This document shows, piece by piece, positions 18,080-27,043 of a DNA stretch of 64,000 nt (position 1 is the first letter of the stretch; each line of letters begins with the position of its first letter). Under the pieces are notes generated by a model. That model ran no database searches, had not been told where the DNA came from, and saw only the letters and a list, made by a program, of their open reading frames with translations. The stretch comes from Candidatus Kapaibacterium sp. (GTDB lineage Bacteria; Bacteroidota; Ignavibacteria; Kapaibacteriales; HRBIN21), in contig CALKEU010000005.1 in assembly GCA_938084565.1 (NCBI GenBank), positions 131,715-195,714 on the forward strand. Reading direction: 5' to 3'. A program made the position numbers and the translations under genes.

Positions 18080-18773
18080 TCCCCTCACGGCGGTATCCCT
18101 CCAGGATGAGAACACATTCTCCGCGGATGGAAGCTCGTTGGCGTAGCATGTGGGCACATTCGGCCACGGTGCCTCGGAGGAATTCCTCGTGCAGCTTCGT
18201 GAGTTCGCGAGCAATACAGAGCCGGCGTTGCGGGGAGCAGAGGCTCTGAAGCTCTTCCAGCAAGCGTAGCAAGCGGTGGGGGGCTTCGTAGAGGACGCTC
18301 GTCCACGGACATGCGACCACGTCGGCCAACCGTTGGCGGCGGGCGCTCCCGCGAGCGGGCAGAAAACCCCAGAAGACAAATGGCTGCGTTGGCAAACCAC
18401 TGCCTACGAGCGCTGGAACTAGCGCAACAGCACCGGGAAGGACACTCAGCTCATAGCCTGCCTGGAGGACTCGCTGGATGACTCGTGTACCGGGATCGGC
18501 TATGCCCGGTGTGCCCGCATCGCAGACGAGAGCAACGCTGGCACCGCTCTGCAGCACATGGAGGATCTCCTCCGCACAGCGGGTCTCCGTATGGGCATCA
18601 CAGCGCAGGAGGCGGCGAGGGACAATCTCGTACGCCTTGAGGAGCAATCCCGTACGCCGAGTGTCCTCACAGGCTATGAGAGCAGCATGGCGCAGGATGT
18701 GCAGCGCCCGTACGGTGATGTCGCCCCGGTTGCCAATCGGGGTAGGCACGACGTAGAGTTTGTTCTGCAGCAC
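18063..18773 (-). CDS. rsmI: 16S rRNA (cytidine-1402 2'-O)-methyltransferase
   Basis: SAM-dependent tetrapyrrole-methylase-fold enzyme that modifies C1402 in the ribosomal P site. Diagnostic segments are LYVVPTPIGNRGDIT, CEDTRRTG, VCDAGTPGIADPG and the FWGFLPA turn. At 236 residues it is slightly short for the family. No ATG is available at the conserved N-terminus; the best start is a GTG at 18773, right after the upstream stop, with another GTG at 18791. It overlaps tmk by 17 bases. Confidence 0.9.
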   Translation of the reverse strand: MLQNKLYVVPTPIGNRGDITVRALHILRHAALIACEDTRRTGLLLKAYEIVPRRLLRCDAHTETRCAEEILHVLQSGASVALVCDAGTPGIADPGTRVIQRVLQAGYELSVLPGAVALVPALVGSGLPTQPFVFWGFLPARGSARRQRLADVVACPWTSVLYEAPHRLLRLLEELQSLCSPQRRLCIARELTKLHEEFLRGTVAECAHMLRQRASIRGECVLILEGYRREGNADHL

Positions 18774-18774
18774 T

Positions 18775-19641
18775 TCAGGGGTCCACTCCACGGCTTTGCT
18801 CCCGTCGCTGTCGGAAAAAGCTGCGCAGAAGGTCCGCAGACTCCTCAGCCCGTACTCCACCGTGGACCTGACATCGGTGGTTGAGCCGCTCGTCCTGGAC
18901 GATGTTATAGAGCGTACCACAGGCGCCGGCTCGTAGGTCGGGGGCCCCGTAGACGAGCCGTACGATCCGTGCCCAGACGATGGCTCCTGCGCACATGGGA
19001 CAGGGTTCTAAGGTGACATACAGCGTACACCCTTCCAGGCGCCGTCCCAGGAGGGCCGATGCCCGGCGGATGGCGAGCATTTCAGCATGGAGAGTCGCAT
19101 CGCCGCCGCGTTCGACGGCGTTGCGTCCGCGCGCTACAATACGCCCGTTGCGCACGAGTACGGCTCCGACGGGGACTTCCCCTTCCGCATAGGCCCGGCG
19201 GGCTTCCAGGAGGGCGACTCGCATGAAGAGCTCGTCGGCATCGCACAGCTTAGGATTCAGAAGCCACGGCAGTACCAGGGCGAACTCTCGGTCGCCTTCC
19301 AGGATGTCGTATTGCTCGACAGCCTCGGCAGGAACCCAGGCCAGTTGATCAACCCCAGCCTGAGGGCGTGGAATGCCTTGCCACCGTTCGACCGCAAAGA
19401 AATGGAGCCGGAAGCAGGAACCGTCAGGAGCGTCGTAGTCTGTCTGCCACAGTTCCGGGCCAATGGTAGCCTCGATGTCTAATTCCTCAGCCAATTCCCG
19501 GCGGAGAGCCTCTTCGGGGTTTTCACCGGCTTCGATCTTGCCGCCGGGGAATTCCCAGCGCTGCGCATACGGGACATCTCGAGCCCGCCGACACAGCAGG
19601 ACATGCCCTTCAGAGAGGAGGACAGCTGCCACGACCTCCAC
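18775..19641 (-). CDS. NUDIX (MutT-like) hydrolase fused to tRNA adenosine deaminase TadA
   Basis: A single uninterrupted frame of 288 codons joins two enzymes. Residues 1-130 are a NUDIX domain with the box GGKIEAGE...RRELAEELD (33-55), like 8-oxo-dGTP pyrophosphatases. Residues 135-288 are a complete TadA: DELFMRVAL start, GEVPVGAVLV, the zinc/proton-shuttle HAE (about 185) and PCPMCAGA (about 213). TadA deaminates A34 to inosine in tRNA-Arg(ACG). The linker is only a few residues. The start is uncertain: the GTG at 19641 follows the macro-gene stop; an ATG at 19683 would overlap that gene. No frameshift or stop separates the halves. Confidence 0.85.
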   Translation of the reverse strand: MEVVAAVLLSEGHVLLCRRARDVPYAQRWEFPGGKIEAGENPEEALRRELAEELDIEATIGPELWQTDYDAPDGSCFRLHFFAVERWQGIPRPQAGVDQLAWVPAEAVEQYDILEGDREFALVLPWLLNPKLCDADELFMRVALLEARRAYAEGEVPVGAVLVRNGRIVARGRNAVERGGDATLHAEMLAIRRASALLGRRLEGCTLYVTLEPCPMCAGAIVWARIVRLVYGAPDLRAGACGTLYNIVQDERLNHRCQVHGGVRAEESADLLRSFFRQRREQSRGVDP

Positions 19642-19645
19642 GGGT

Positions 19646-20185
19646 CTATCGGGAGTGCTCGGAGGTGGACTGGCACAGCTCATCGTAGGCCTGAAGGTAG
19701 CAGCGGTACGTGTGCTCGTCAAAGCAGACGATGCGGATAGAGCTGATGTCGGGGAAGCGCTGGAGGCCGTGGAGGAGTTCTCGCAGCGCAATGCGGCATG
19801 CGCGCTCGACCGGGAAGCCATAAGCACCTGTGCTGATGGACGGGAAGGCCAAGGTGCGAAGGCCGTATTGGTGGGCAAGCTCGAGAGTACGGCGGTAACA
19901 CGAGGCCAGGATAGCATCTTCGCCGTGCGTCCCACCACGCCAGATCGGCCCAACAGTGTGGATGACATATCGAGCAGGCAGACGGTAGGCACCGGTAAGC
20001 TTGGCATCACCGGGGGAGCATCCGTTCAGACGTCGGCACTCTTCGGCTAGCTCAGGGCCCGCAGCGCGGTGAATGGCTCCGCAGACCCCGCCCCCGGGCA
20101 AGAGCTCTGGATTGGCAGCGTTGACAATAGCGTCGACCTGCTCACGGGTGATATCTCCCTGGACAATCTGAATACGCTCCACCAT
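19646..20185 (-). CDS. Macro-domain (ADP-ribose-binding, YmdB/MacroD-type) hydrolase
   Basis: A 179-residue macro domain. It shows the ADP-ribose pocket of MacroD-type deacetylases: [25 protein letters not shown] near the N-terminus (about 10-34), [15 protein letters not shown] and [12 protein letters not shown]. Members remove O-acetyl-ADP-ribose or mono-ADP-ribose from acidic residues. It lies between topA and the NUDIX-TadA gene in an operon rich in nucleotide housekeeping, consistent with damaged or signalling nucleotide turnover. The exact substrate is not predictable. Confidence 0.9.
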   Translation of the reverse strand: MVERIQIVQGDITREQVDAIVNAANPELLPGGGVCGAIHRAAGPELAEECRRLNGCSPGDAKLTGAYRLPARYVIHTVGPIWRGGTHGEDAILASCYRRTLELAHQYGLRTLAFPSISTGAYGFPVERACRIALRELLHGLQRFPDISSIRIVCFDEHTYRCYLQAYDELCQSTSEHSR

Positions 20186-20196
20186 GCATTGCTCCC

Positions 20197-22635
20197 TCAG
20201 CTCTGCGACGTATCAGCCTCGGGTAAGTCGGGCAGTGGACTCTCTTGGACATTGTCGCTGCTCGGCTCAAAATGTGTGTGGCACTGAGGGCAGCGCCAGA
20301 GGCTCTGCCATTGTCCGTTGTGCCACTGACCCTGCTCCTCCACGAAGGGATGCCCGCACTGAGGGCAGTGAAAGGGGATTGGGCGATAGCGCCGGATGTG
20401 GCGGCAATCAGGGTAACGTGAGCAGCTCCAGAAGCGGCGTTTGCGCCGATCCATGCGTTCGATCAGCTCACCCTCGCCGCACTCCGGACACCGAACTCCA
20501 GAACTCAAAGGGCGTGTGCCCGTGCATTCGGGATAGCGGGAACAACCGTAGAAGGCCCCGTACTTACTCTGTCGCTGAACCATAGGAGCCCCGCAGATGG
20601 GACAGCGGATGTGCTCCAGAAGGGGTGCAGGTTCCTTTGGGGGTTTCGGCATGGGTTGCGTAGCTCCGCACGAGGAGCAGCGCAGATAGCGCTTCCCGCG
20701 TCGGGAGCGCTCAACCGTCATCGAGCTGCCACAACGGGGACAAGGGAAGAGAGAGCCCATCTGTTGGCGAGCTCGCTCGAGAGCTTGGCGGAAGGGGGCG
20801 TAGAAGTTGGCCAACACCGTCTCGTAGGCCAATTGTCCTTCGGCAATGCCATCTAACTGCTCCTCCATGGTTGCGGTAAAGCCGACGGTGAAGATGTCGG
20901 GGAAGAAGCTCACCAGGATCTGATTGACTTTGCGCCCCAGAGGGGTCGGCAGGAGGTACCGCTGCTGGCGCTGGACGTAGCGGCGTTCGAAGAGCGTGCT
21001 GACAATGGTAGCATATGTGCTAGGCCGCCCAATGCCCTTTTCATCCAGTTCCTTGATGAGCGTGGCTTCTGTGTAGCGCGGTGGAGGTTTGGTCTGGGAA
21101 GCCTTTGTCACAAGGTCGGACAGCACAAGCTGGAGACCTTCGGCGAGCCCGGCGGGGAGCTTCTGGCGCTCTTCTTCGGCTTCCTCTCCCTCGGCAAGCT
21201 CAGTGTAAGCCCGCAGGAAGCCGTCGAAGAGAATGACGCTGCCACTGCTTCGGAAGAGGAAGCCATTGCCCGCAATGAGCACGGTTGTACGTTCCACTTC
21301 GGCGGGCGCCATCTGCGAGGCCAGGAAGCGGGTGTAGATGAGCTCGTAGAGGGCTGCCATGTCCTTGGGCAGATAGGGGCGCACACGCTCGGGAGTGTAC
21401 TCCAGGTGGGTTGGACGGATAGCTTCGTGGGCATCCTGGACATGGGCTGAGCGGCTGCTATACTGCGGGGGTTCCGGGGGGAGGTAGTCCGTGCCGAAGA
21501 GCTCAGCAATGGTGCGCCGGGCGGCCAGCTGCGCTTCATGGCTAATACGCATGGAGTCGGTGCGCATGTAAGTGATGAGCCCGACGGGGCCCTCGCTGCC
21601 CAGAGTCATCCCTTCGTACAGTTGTTGGGCCAGGCGCATAGTCTGTCGTGGGGAAAGCCCTAAGCGGCGGGATGCCTCCTGCTGCAGCAGACTGGTAGTA
21701 AAAGGTGGAGGGGGCGAGCGCTTGAGACGGCGTTTGCGCAGCTCGACAATGGTCCATCCTGCGCAGGCGCGTATGGCCGCGGCGACTTGCTCAGCCTGAG
21801 CTTCCGAGCGAAGGTAGTGCCGAGCCTGGAGCGCTTCCGGAGAATGCTCATGAGCCGATCCTTCGGGATTGCGCAGCGGTTGCCCCTCGTACTCGACCAG
21901 CTCTGCCCAGAGGATCTCGCCCGAGGGAAGGGTGAATTGGGCCCGAAGAGTCCAGAAGGGGATGGGTTGGAAGCGCTCGATGAGGTCTTCCCGTTCGCAG
22001 ATGAGGCGAAGCGCCACAGATTGGACTCGTCCTGCCGAGAGAGCATGGGCAACCTCGTGGGCCAGGATATCGCTGAGCCACGGAGAGACCTCATAGCCGA
22101 TGAGCCGATCCATGACGCGCCGAGCTTGCTGGGAGAGCACGAGGGCTTCGTTGAGCTCCCGCCATTGCGCAATGCCTTGCTCAATACCGCTGCGGGTGAT
22201 TTCGTGGAAGAGAACCCGACGGATGTTGGCATTGTGCGGACGGAGTTCCTCGGCAATATGCCATGCAATGGCTTCCCCTTCGCGATCGGGGTCGGTTGCC
22301 AGCAAAATCTGCTGGGCACGCTGGGCCAGAGTCTTGAGACGCTGCAGAATGTGGCGTCGCGTAGGCAGAATCTGGTACTGTGGGCAGAAGCCACCGGCAA
22401 TGTCGACTCCGAGACTGTGTTCGGGCAAATCCTTCACGTGCCCGAGGGAAGCCTCCACTACATAGCCTGGGCCAAGATAGCGCTCGATAGTACGGGCTTT
22501 GGCCGGGGATTCGACGATAACAAGGTGCGGGCCCGCCGTGGATGCAGTATCGGCCGATGGGGCGAGCCGAGCTTTCCGAACGGTTGCGTTCAGAGAGCGT
22601 GAGCCGGCGGAGCGACCTGCTACGTTTCGGGCCAT
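20197..22635 (-). CDS. topA: DNA topoisomerase I (type IA)
   Basis: Relaxes negatively supercoiled DNA through a 5'-phosphotyrosine intermediate. The 812 residues comprise a TOPRIM domain ([25 protein letters not shown]), the gate domains with the catalytic tyrosine in [11 protein letters not shown] (about 356), and four C-terminal zinc-ribbon-like repeats (CPRCG, CPICG with YPECTG, CPECG with YPDCRH, CPQCG with CPQCH). The ATG at 22635 is chosen; an upstream in-frame ATG at 22701 adds 22 poorly conserved residues. It is divergent from the T9SS metalloprotease. Confidence 0.93.
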   Translation of the reverse strand: MARNVAGRSAGSRSLNATVRKARLAPSADTASTAGPHLVIVESPAKARTIERYLGPGYVVEASLGHVKDLPEHSLGVDIAGGFCPQYQILPTRRHILQRLKTLAQRAQQILLATDPDREGEAIAWHIAEELRPHNANIRRVLFHEITRSGIEQGIAQWRELNEALVLSQQARRVMDRLIGYEVSPWLSDILAHEVAHALSAGRVQSVALRLICEREDLIERFQPIPFWTLRAQFTLPSGEILWAELVEYEGQPLRNPEGSAHEHSPEALQARHYLRSEAQAEQVAAAIRACAGWTIVELRKRRLKRSPPPPFTTSLLQQEASRRLGLSPRQTMRLAQQLYEGMTLGSEGPVGLITYMRTDSMRISHEAQLAARRTIAELFGTDYLPPEPPQYSSRSAHVQDAHEAIRPTHLEYTPERVRPYLPKDMAALYELIYTRFLASQMAPAEVERTTVLIAGNGFLFRSSGSVILFDGFLRAYTELAEGEEAEEERQKLPAGLAEGLQLVLSDLVTKASQTKPPPRYTEATLIKELDEKGIGRPSTYATIVSTLFERRYVQRQQRYLLPTPLGRKVNQILVSFFPDIFTVGFTATMEEQLDGIAEGQLAYETVLANFYAPFRQALERARQQMGSLFPCPRCGSSMTVERSRRGKRYLRCSSCGATQPMPKPPKEPAPLLEHIRCPICGAPMVQRQSKYGAFYGCSRYPECTGTRPLSSGVRCPECGEGELIERMDRRKRRFWSCSRYPDCRHIRRYRPIPFHCPQCGHPFVEEQGQWHNGQWQSLWRCPQCHTHFEPSSDNVQESPLPDLPEADTSQS

Positions 22636-22727
22636 GACCTCTGGCCGTACTGTTGCTCGACAATAGACGCTCAGAAGCCCCAATCTTGTGAAAGTGCTCA
22701 AGCCCTGTGGGCTGCCGCCGTGAGGTG

Positions 22728-22735
22728 TATTTTTG
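22728..22735 (+). promoter_or_regulatory. -7 promoter element TATTTTTG before the secreted metalloprotease
   Basis: Exact TAnnTTTG element followed by CA, identical to the octamer in front of the M28 peptidase. The protease ATG at 22769 lies 33 bases after it. No convincing -33 element is visible. Confidence 0.6.
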
Positions 22736-22768
22736 CACTATCATGTGGCCGAGTGTGGATGGGAGATC

Positions 22769-25222
22769 ATGGTGTGGTGCGTGCTTGTGGTGGTAAGCAG
22801 TGCAGTACTGACCAAGGCTCAGGAACCCCTCTCGGCTCGGCTCTTCCTACGGCCGGCCGAACACCTGCTGCAGCCGTCGCAGGTGATGGCTTACTGGGTA
22901 CGAGAACCCCTGGTTCGAGCAGTAGCGATGTTGCCGCATACGGAGCTAGAGCTCAGTCACTTCCCGATCGGGGAGGGGCAAGAAGCCACTGTGCGCCTGC
23001 GGCGCCTTCCCTCGGTCGTGGATGGGCGGACGCAGTGGTGGCGTGGAATCCGCCCAGCGCGGGATGGACAGCCTGAGCAGCTCGAGCCCATGCCGGGGGT
23101 GACGCAGTATGTCTTCCGCGGCACCATCCTTGGCGAGGCAGGCTCAGACGTTGTACTCAGCATTGTCGGCGGGGAGCTCTACGGTTATCTGCGCCGGGGG
23201 AATGGGCGCCTCTGGGGATTTGTCCCGAGCGGGCAGCGTTGGGGCGATGAGCGCGAGCACCTCCTAGCAGAACAGGGCCCCGTGCACCCATGGCTCTGTG
23301 CCATTGAACAGACCAGCGAGTACTGGAAAGAGCTCCAGAAAGCTAGGGAGGCTGACCAGCCAGTGCTGCATTTTGCAACACTGCGACAAGCTCGTGTTGC
23401 CGTCGAGGCGACTTCCTCGCTCTATCTGCGCCTCAATCGAGATTACGATCGAGTGGCTGCCTACATTGCCTCCCTCTTTGCCATGGCCAGCCGCATTTAC
23501 GAGGACGAAGTCAATGTGACTTTTGTCCTACCGTGGGTGCTCATCTGGATGGCCCCGCCCGATGGGGAGGAGGATCCGTACCAGAACGACAATGACATTG
23601 GAGCCCTCCTGGGTGAGGTTGCCACATATTGGAACCAGCATCGACGGAGCGTGGAACGGGATCTGGTGCATGTCTTGACCGTTCCCGGGGGGACAATGGT
23701 CGGCGGGATTGCGCGGCTCAACACTCTCTGTTTGCCGGGATCAGCGTATAGTGTGGCAGGTATTCGGGGAAGCTACAGCTATCCGACCCTGAGCTACACC
23801 TGGGATGTCCACGTTGTCACGCACGAGATCGGGCATGTGTTTGGGGCTCCTCACACCCATGCCTGCTACTGGGGACCGCCGTTGGATACCTGTGTGACGC
23901 AGGATGGGGCTCCCTATCCGACACCGGATGCCTGCTATCGGTCTCCCATAACCCCACGGCCGGCCTGGGATGGCGGCAGCATTATGAGCTACTGCCATCT
24001 GGTCCAACCCTCTGTTGCGCTGACCTTCCGCCCGCGCGTTGCTGTAGTCATCCGCAATAGCCGGGCAGAGAACTGCTTGCAACAACCGCCAGCCCCTGTG
24101 CTCTTGCTTCAGTATCCGGTTGGCAATCAGAACTTGCGTGGGGGCGAGGAAATCCAGATTCGCTGGACTTCGGCGCAGGTTCAAGCAGTGACCCTTGAGT
24201 ATTCTGTCGACACTCTGCGGACGTGGCAGCGCATTGCCGAGGGCATTCCCGCCAGTCAGCGGAGTTATCGCTGGAGATTACCTCAGTCCACGATCCCTGC
24301 CATGTGGCTGCGCATCTACAGTGTAGTCGATCCCCGCATTGGGGACACAACGATAACTAGCTTTGCCGTGCAGATGCCCGAACTGCGTCTGACCCGTCCT
24401 GCAGGCGGGGAGCGCTATGGGCAGGGTGAGCGAGTCGGTGTGGAGTGGACAAGTACCCTTGTCCCGGCCGTGCGATTGCTCTTCAGTCCCGATGGGGGAG
24501 CACGCTGGGATACATTAGCGCAAGCAACGTCGGCACGGTCGTATCAGTGGACTGTGCCGAGTATCGAAACAGAGCAGGCTCTCATGCGGGTAGAGGATAC
24601 CTCCGATGCGAGTCTGGTTCACCAGAGTCAACCCTTTGCCATTGGAGTTCCGGTGTTGAGCCTGCAAGTCCCCAACGGAGGAGAGCGCTGGGCAGCAGGG
24701 ACACGGCAGCTCATCCGGTGGCATTCGGATTTTGTCAGCCGCGTTCGGATAGAGTACTCCACCGATGGTGGGCAGAGCTGGAGAGTAATTCGGGCCTCGT
24801 ATGAGGCTGCTCTCCAGAGCTATGAGTGGGAGGTACCCAATACGCCGACAGAACAGGCGCTCGTGAGGCTCCGGAATCTGGCCAATCCGAACCATCAGGC
24901 TCAGAGCGCTGCTCCCTTTGCTATTGAACCGGCCCTGTCGGTGCAGCCCCCGCAGGAAGCCAGCACTCAGGTGCAGCCACCCTTTGTGGAAGGAGGATGG
25001 CTGTGGCTGCGGGTACGGGCTATTGAGCCTCTGCAGGCCGTGCGGCTGCGCATGCTCACTCTCCTCGGGCAGCTCGTTGAGGAAATTCGGTGGGAGCAGA
25101 TTCCGAAAGGGGAGCAAGTGCTGGTACTGCCTATTCCGGCTGGGCTCTCCGAGGGGGTCTACCTGGTGCAGCTCTTGACAGACAGCGGGCGCTGGGGCTT
25201 TCCGGTAAGGATCATCCGCTAA
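22769..25222 (+). CDS. Secreted metzincin metalloprotease with Ig-like repeats and T9SS C-terminal sorting domain
   Basis: An 817-residue exported protease. Signal peptide (CVLVVVSSAVLTKA), a prodomain-like region, then a catalytic domain with the metzincin zinc site HEIGHVFGAPH (about 352-362) and Met-turn SIMSYC, as in M12B-like proteins of Bacteroidota. Three beta-sandwich repeats of about 95 residues follow; each starts with a P-G-G or N-G-G turn and carries [IV]xW[TH]S and YSxDxxxxW. The last 80 residues (LGQLVEE, LSEGVYLVQLLTDSG) match a type A T9SS sorting domain. The ATG at 22769 opens the signal peptide. SprA at 58556 is a plausible part of its export route. Confidence 0.85.
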   Translation: MVWCVLVVVSSAVLTKAQEPLSARLFLRPAEHLLQPSQVMAYWVREPLVRAVAMLPHTELELSHFPIGEGQEATVRLRRLPSVVDGRTQWWRGIRPARDGQPEQLEPMPGVTQYVFRGTILGEAGSDVVLSIVGGELYGYLRRGNGRLWGFVPSGQRWGDEREHLLAEQGPVHPWLCAIEQTSEYWKELQKAREADQPVLHFATLRQARVAVEATSSLYLRLNRDYDRVAAYIASLFAMASRIYEDEVNVTFVLPWVLIWMAPPDGEEDPYQNDNDIGALLGEVATYWNQHRRSVERDLVHVLTVPGGTMVGGIARLNTLCLPGSAYSVAGIRGSYSYPTLSYTWDVHVVTHEIGHVFGAPHTHACYWGPPLDTCVTQDGAPYPTPDACYRSPITPRPAWDGGSIMSYCHLVQPSVALTFRPRVAVVIRNSRAENCLQQPPAPVLLLQYPVGNQNLRGGEEIQIRWTSAQVQAVTLEYSVDTLRTWQRIAEGIPASQRSYRWRLPQSTIPAMWLRIYSVVDPRIGDTTITSFAVQMPELRLTRPAGGERYGQGERVGVEWTSTLVPAVRLLFSPDGGARWDTLAQATSARSYQWTVPSIETEQALMRVEDTSDASLVHQSQPFAIGVPVLSLQVPNGGERWAAGTRQLIRWHSDFVSRVRIEYSTDGGQSWRVIRASYEAALQSYEWEVPNTPTEQALVRLRNLANPNHQAQSAAPFAIEPALSVQPPQEASTQVQPPFVEGGWLWLRVRAIEPLQAVRLRMLTLLGQLVEEIRWEQIPKGEQVLVLPIPAGLSEGVYLVQLLTDSGRWGFPVRIIR

Positions 25223-25232
25223 GGAGAAAGCC

Positions 25233-26144
25233 GTGGCAACGGTGTCGGCAGTTCTGGCACGCCTTCTACCGTTGCTGCCGCAACGGCTTGTTTGGATAGT
25301 CGCCCAGCGCTACATTGCCGGCATTACCCTCGAGGAGGCCCTGCAGCAGGCACAGAATTTCGCCAGTCGGGGGATCCGGAGTACGCTCGATGTCCTTGGC
25401 GAATTCGTCACCTCCTGGGAACAGGCTCAGCAGTATGCAGCGCAGGGCGTAGCAGTGTTGGAGGCCGTTGCTCAGCACCGCCTGCCTATATACCTTTCGG
25501 TCAAGCTCACAGCCCTTGGTGTGGATATTGACCCAGAGGGAAGCTACGGTCTGCTGCGAATGGTCGTGGAGAGTGCCCGACAACGAGGGCTCTTCGTCCG
25601 CATCGACATGGAGAATTCGCCTTACACGGACATCACCCTCGACTTCTACCGTCGCTTGCGAGCAGACGGCTATGACAACGTTGGGATTGTCTTGCAGGCC
25701 TATCTGCGGCGTAGCCGGGCAGATTTGGAGAGCTTACTCCCACTGCGGCCGTCGGTGCGGTTGTGCAAAGGGATTTACATAGAACCGCCACAGCTGGCCT
25801 ACCAGAGCCGCCAGGAGATTCGGCGCAATTATCAGGAGCTCCTGGAGGTGATGCTCTCGCACGGACTGCCGACGGCTATTGCAACGCATGACGAAGAGCT
25901 GCTCCGCTTTGCTGAAGAGAGGCTCCAGCGCTATGCAGTGCTGCCCGACCGTTATGAATTCCAGATGCTCTTAGGGGTGCGCCCTGAGCGGCGTGAACTC
26001 CTCCGCCAACGAGGGCATCCCGTGCGGGTCTATATCCCCTTCGGGGAGCACTGGTACGGCTACTCCCTGCGTCGCTTGCGGGAAAATCCCAACATCGTTG
26101 CTCATATCCTCCGCGCTCTCCTGCGAGGAGATCAGGAGCGATGA
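25233..26144 (+). CDS. Proline dehydrogenase
   Basis: Flavoenzyme that oxidises proline to pyrroline-5-carboxylate. The 303-residue TIM barrel has the family motifs SVKLTALG, RIDMENSPYTD, LCKGIYIEP, YEFQMLLGVRPE and VRVYIPFGEHWYGYSLRRLRENP. It is the short monofunctional form; no P5C dehydrogenase gene is in the window. It starts with GTG at 25233 after a good AAGGAG ribosome-binding site. Its stop overlaps the next gene by four bases. Confidence 0.93.
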   Translation: MATVSAVLARLLPLLPQRLVWIVAQRYIAGITLEEALQQAQNFASRGIRSTLDVLGEFVTSWEQAQQYAAQGVAVLEAVAQHRLPIYLSVKLTALGVDIDPEGSYGLLRMVVESARQRGLFVRIDMENSPYTDITLDFYRRLRADGYDNVGIVLQAYLRRSRADLESLLPLRPSVRLCKGIYIEPPQLAYQSRQEIRRNYQELLEVMLSHGLPTAIATHDEELLRFAEERLQRYAVLPDRYEFQMLLGVRPERRELLRQRGHPVRVYIPFGEHWYGYSLRRLRENPNIVAHILRALLRGDQER

Positions 26145-27043
26145 GGATCGGGCTGCTTCTGTACTGCCTCCTCCTTTGGCTCGCTATTGCGGCAGGGTGC
26201 CGCCCAGCACAACAGCCTTCCGGGGAGAAGCAGGCCGAGCAACAGCTCCTGACACTGGGGACCTTCAATGTGGAATGGCTGGGCGATGGGATCAATGACC
26301 GGAAACCGCGGACGGAAGAGGAGCTCAGGCGCCTGGCAGAGGTCATCCGGCAATCGGGAGCAGATATCCTCGGGCTCCAGGAGGTGGAAAACAAGCGGGC
26401 TCTCGAGCGCCTGTTACGCTTTCTGCCGGAATTCTCTGGCTTCGTCGGCTCGCTAGGTGGGCAGCAGAATGTCGCGCTGATCTATCGTAACGGGCTCCAC
26501 GTCCAGCTCGTTGGCGAGTATACCCCCCTGATTGTGCAACCGGGTCGGACGCGTCCTGGACTGCTGGCTTACTGCCGGGCCGGCTCTGTGGACTTCTACG
26601 TGATGGTGGTACACTTGAAGTCGAGCTCTCGCTACGACAGCACGGAGGAGCTGCGTGAGATAGCCCGTCAGCTGCGTCAGCAGCAGGCACAGCGTTTGGC
26701 TCAGTGGGTTGATTCAATGCTCCAAGTTGGCTCCGAGCGGGATATCGCTCTCATTGGAGACTTCAACGATACCCCCCGCCGCAAGCGATATCCGACGCTG
26801 ACGCCGCTGGTCGAGCATCCTGCTTTGCAGTTTTTGACCACCGATTTGCGTAGTTGCCGCTACGAGCGAGCCTACACAATCGACCACATAGTCGTCACAC
26901 ATTCTTTCGCGCGCCGCTACCGTCGAGGAAGCGCCCATGTGATGAACTTCTATGCCCAGTATCCGTTTGCGGAGGCGGAGGCTGTGTCGGACCACTGTCC
27001 TGTGGTAGCTCAGTTTGAGTTGGAGACGCCCGACGATGACTGA
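26141..27043 (+). CDS. Endonuclease/exonuclease/phosphatase-family lipoprotein
   Basis: A 300-residue protein of the EEP (DNase I-like) fold behind a lipoprotein signal (AIAAGC, Cys about 20). Motifs are TFNVEWLG, LGLQEVEN (metal Glu), MVVHLKS, GDFNDTP and SDHCPVVAQF (catalytic Asp-His), so it should be an active phosphodiesterase on a nucleic acid, phospholipid or phosphate ester outside the inner membrane. It overlaps the proline dehydrogenase stop by four bases and murD by eight, yet shares no obvious pathway with either. Confidence 0.85.
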   Translation: MRIGLLLYCLLLWLAIAAGCRPAQQPSGEKQAEQQLLTLGTFNVEWLGDGINDRKPRTEEELRRLAEVIRQSGADILGLQEVENKRALERLLRFLPEFSGFVGSLGGQQNVALIYRNGLHVQLVGEYTPLIVQPGRTRPGLLAYCRAGSVDFYVMVVHLKSSSRYDSTEELREIARQLRQQQAQRLAQWVDSMLQVGSERDIALIGDFNDTPRRKRYPTLTPLVEHPALQFLTTDLRSCRYERAYTIDHIVVTHSFARRYRRGSAHVMNFYAQYPFAEAEAVSDHCPVVAQFELETPDDD

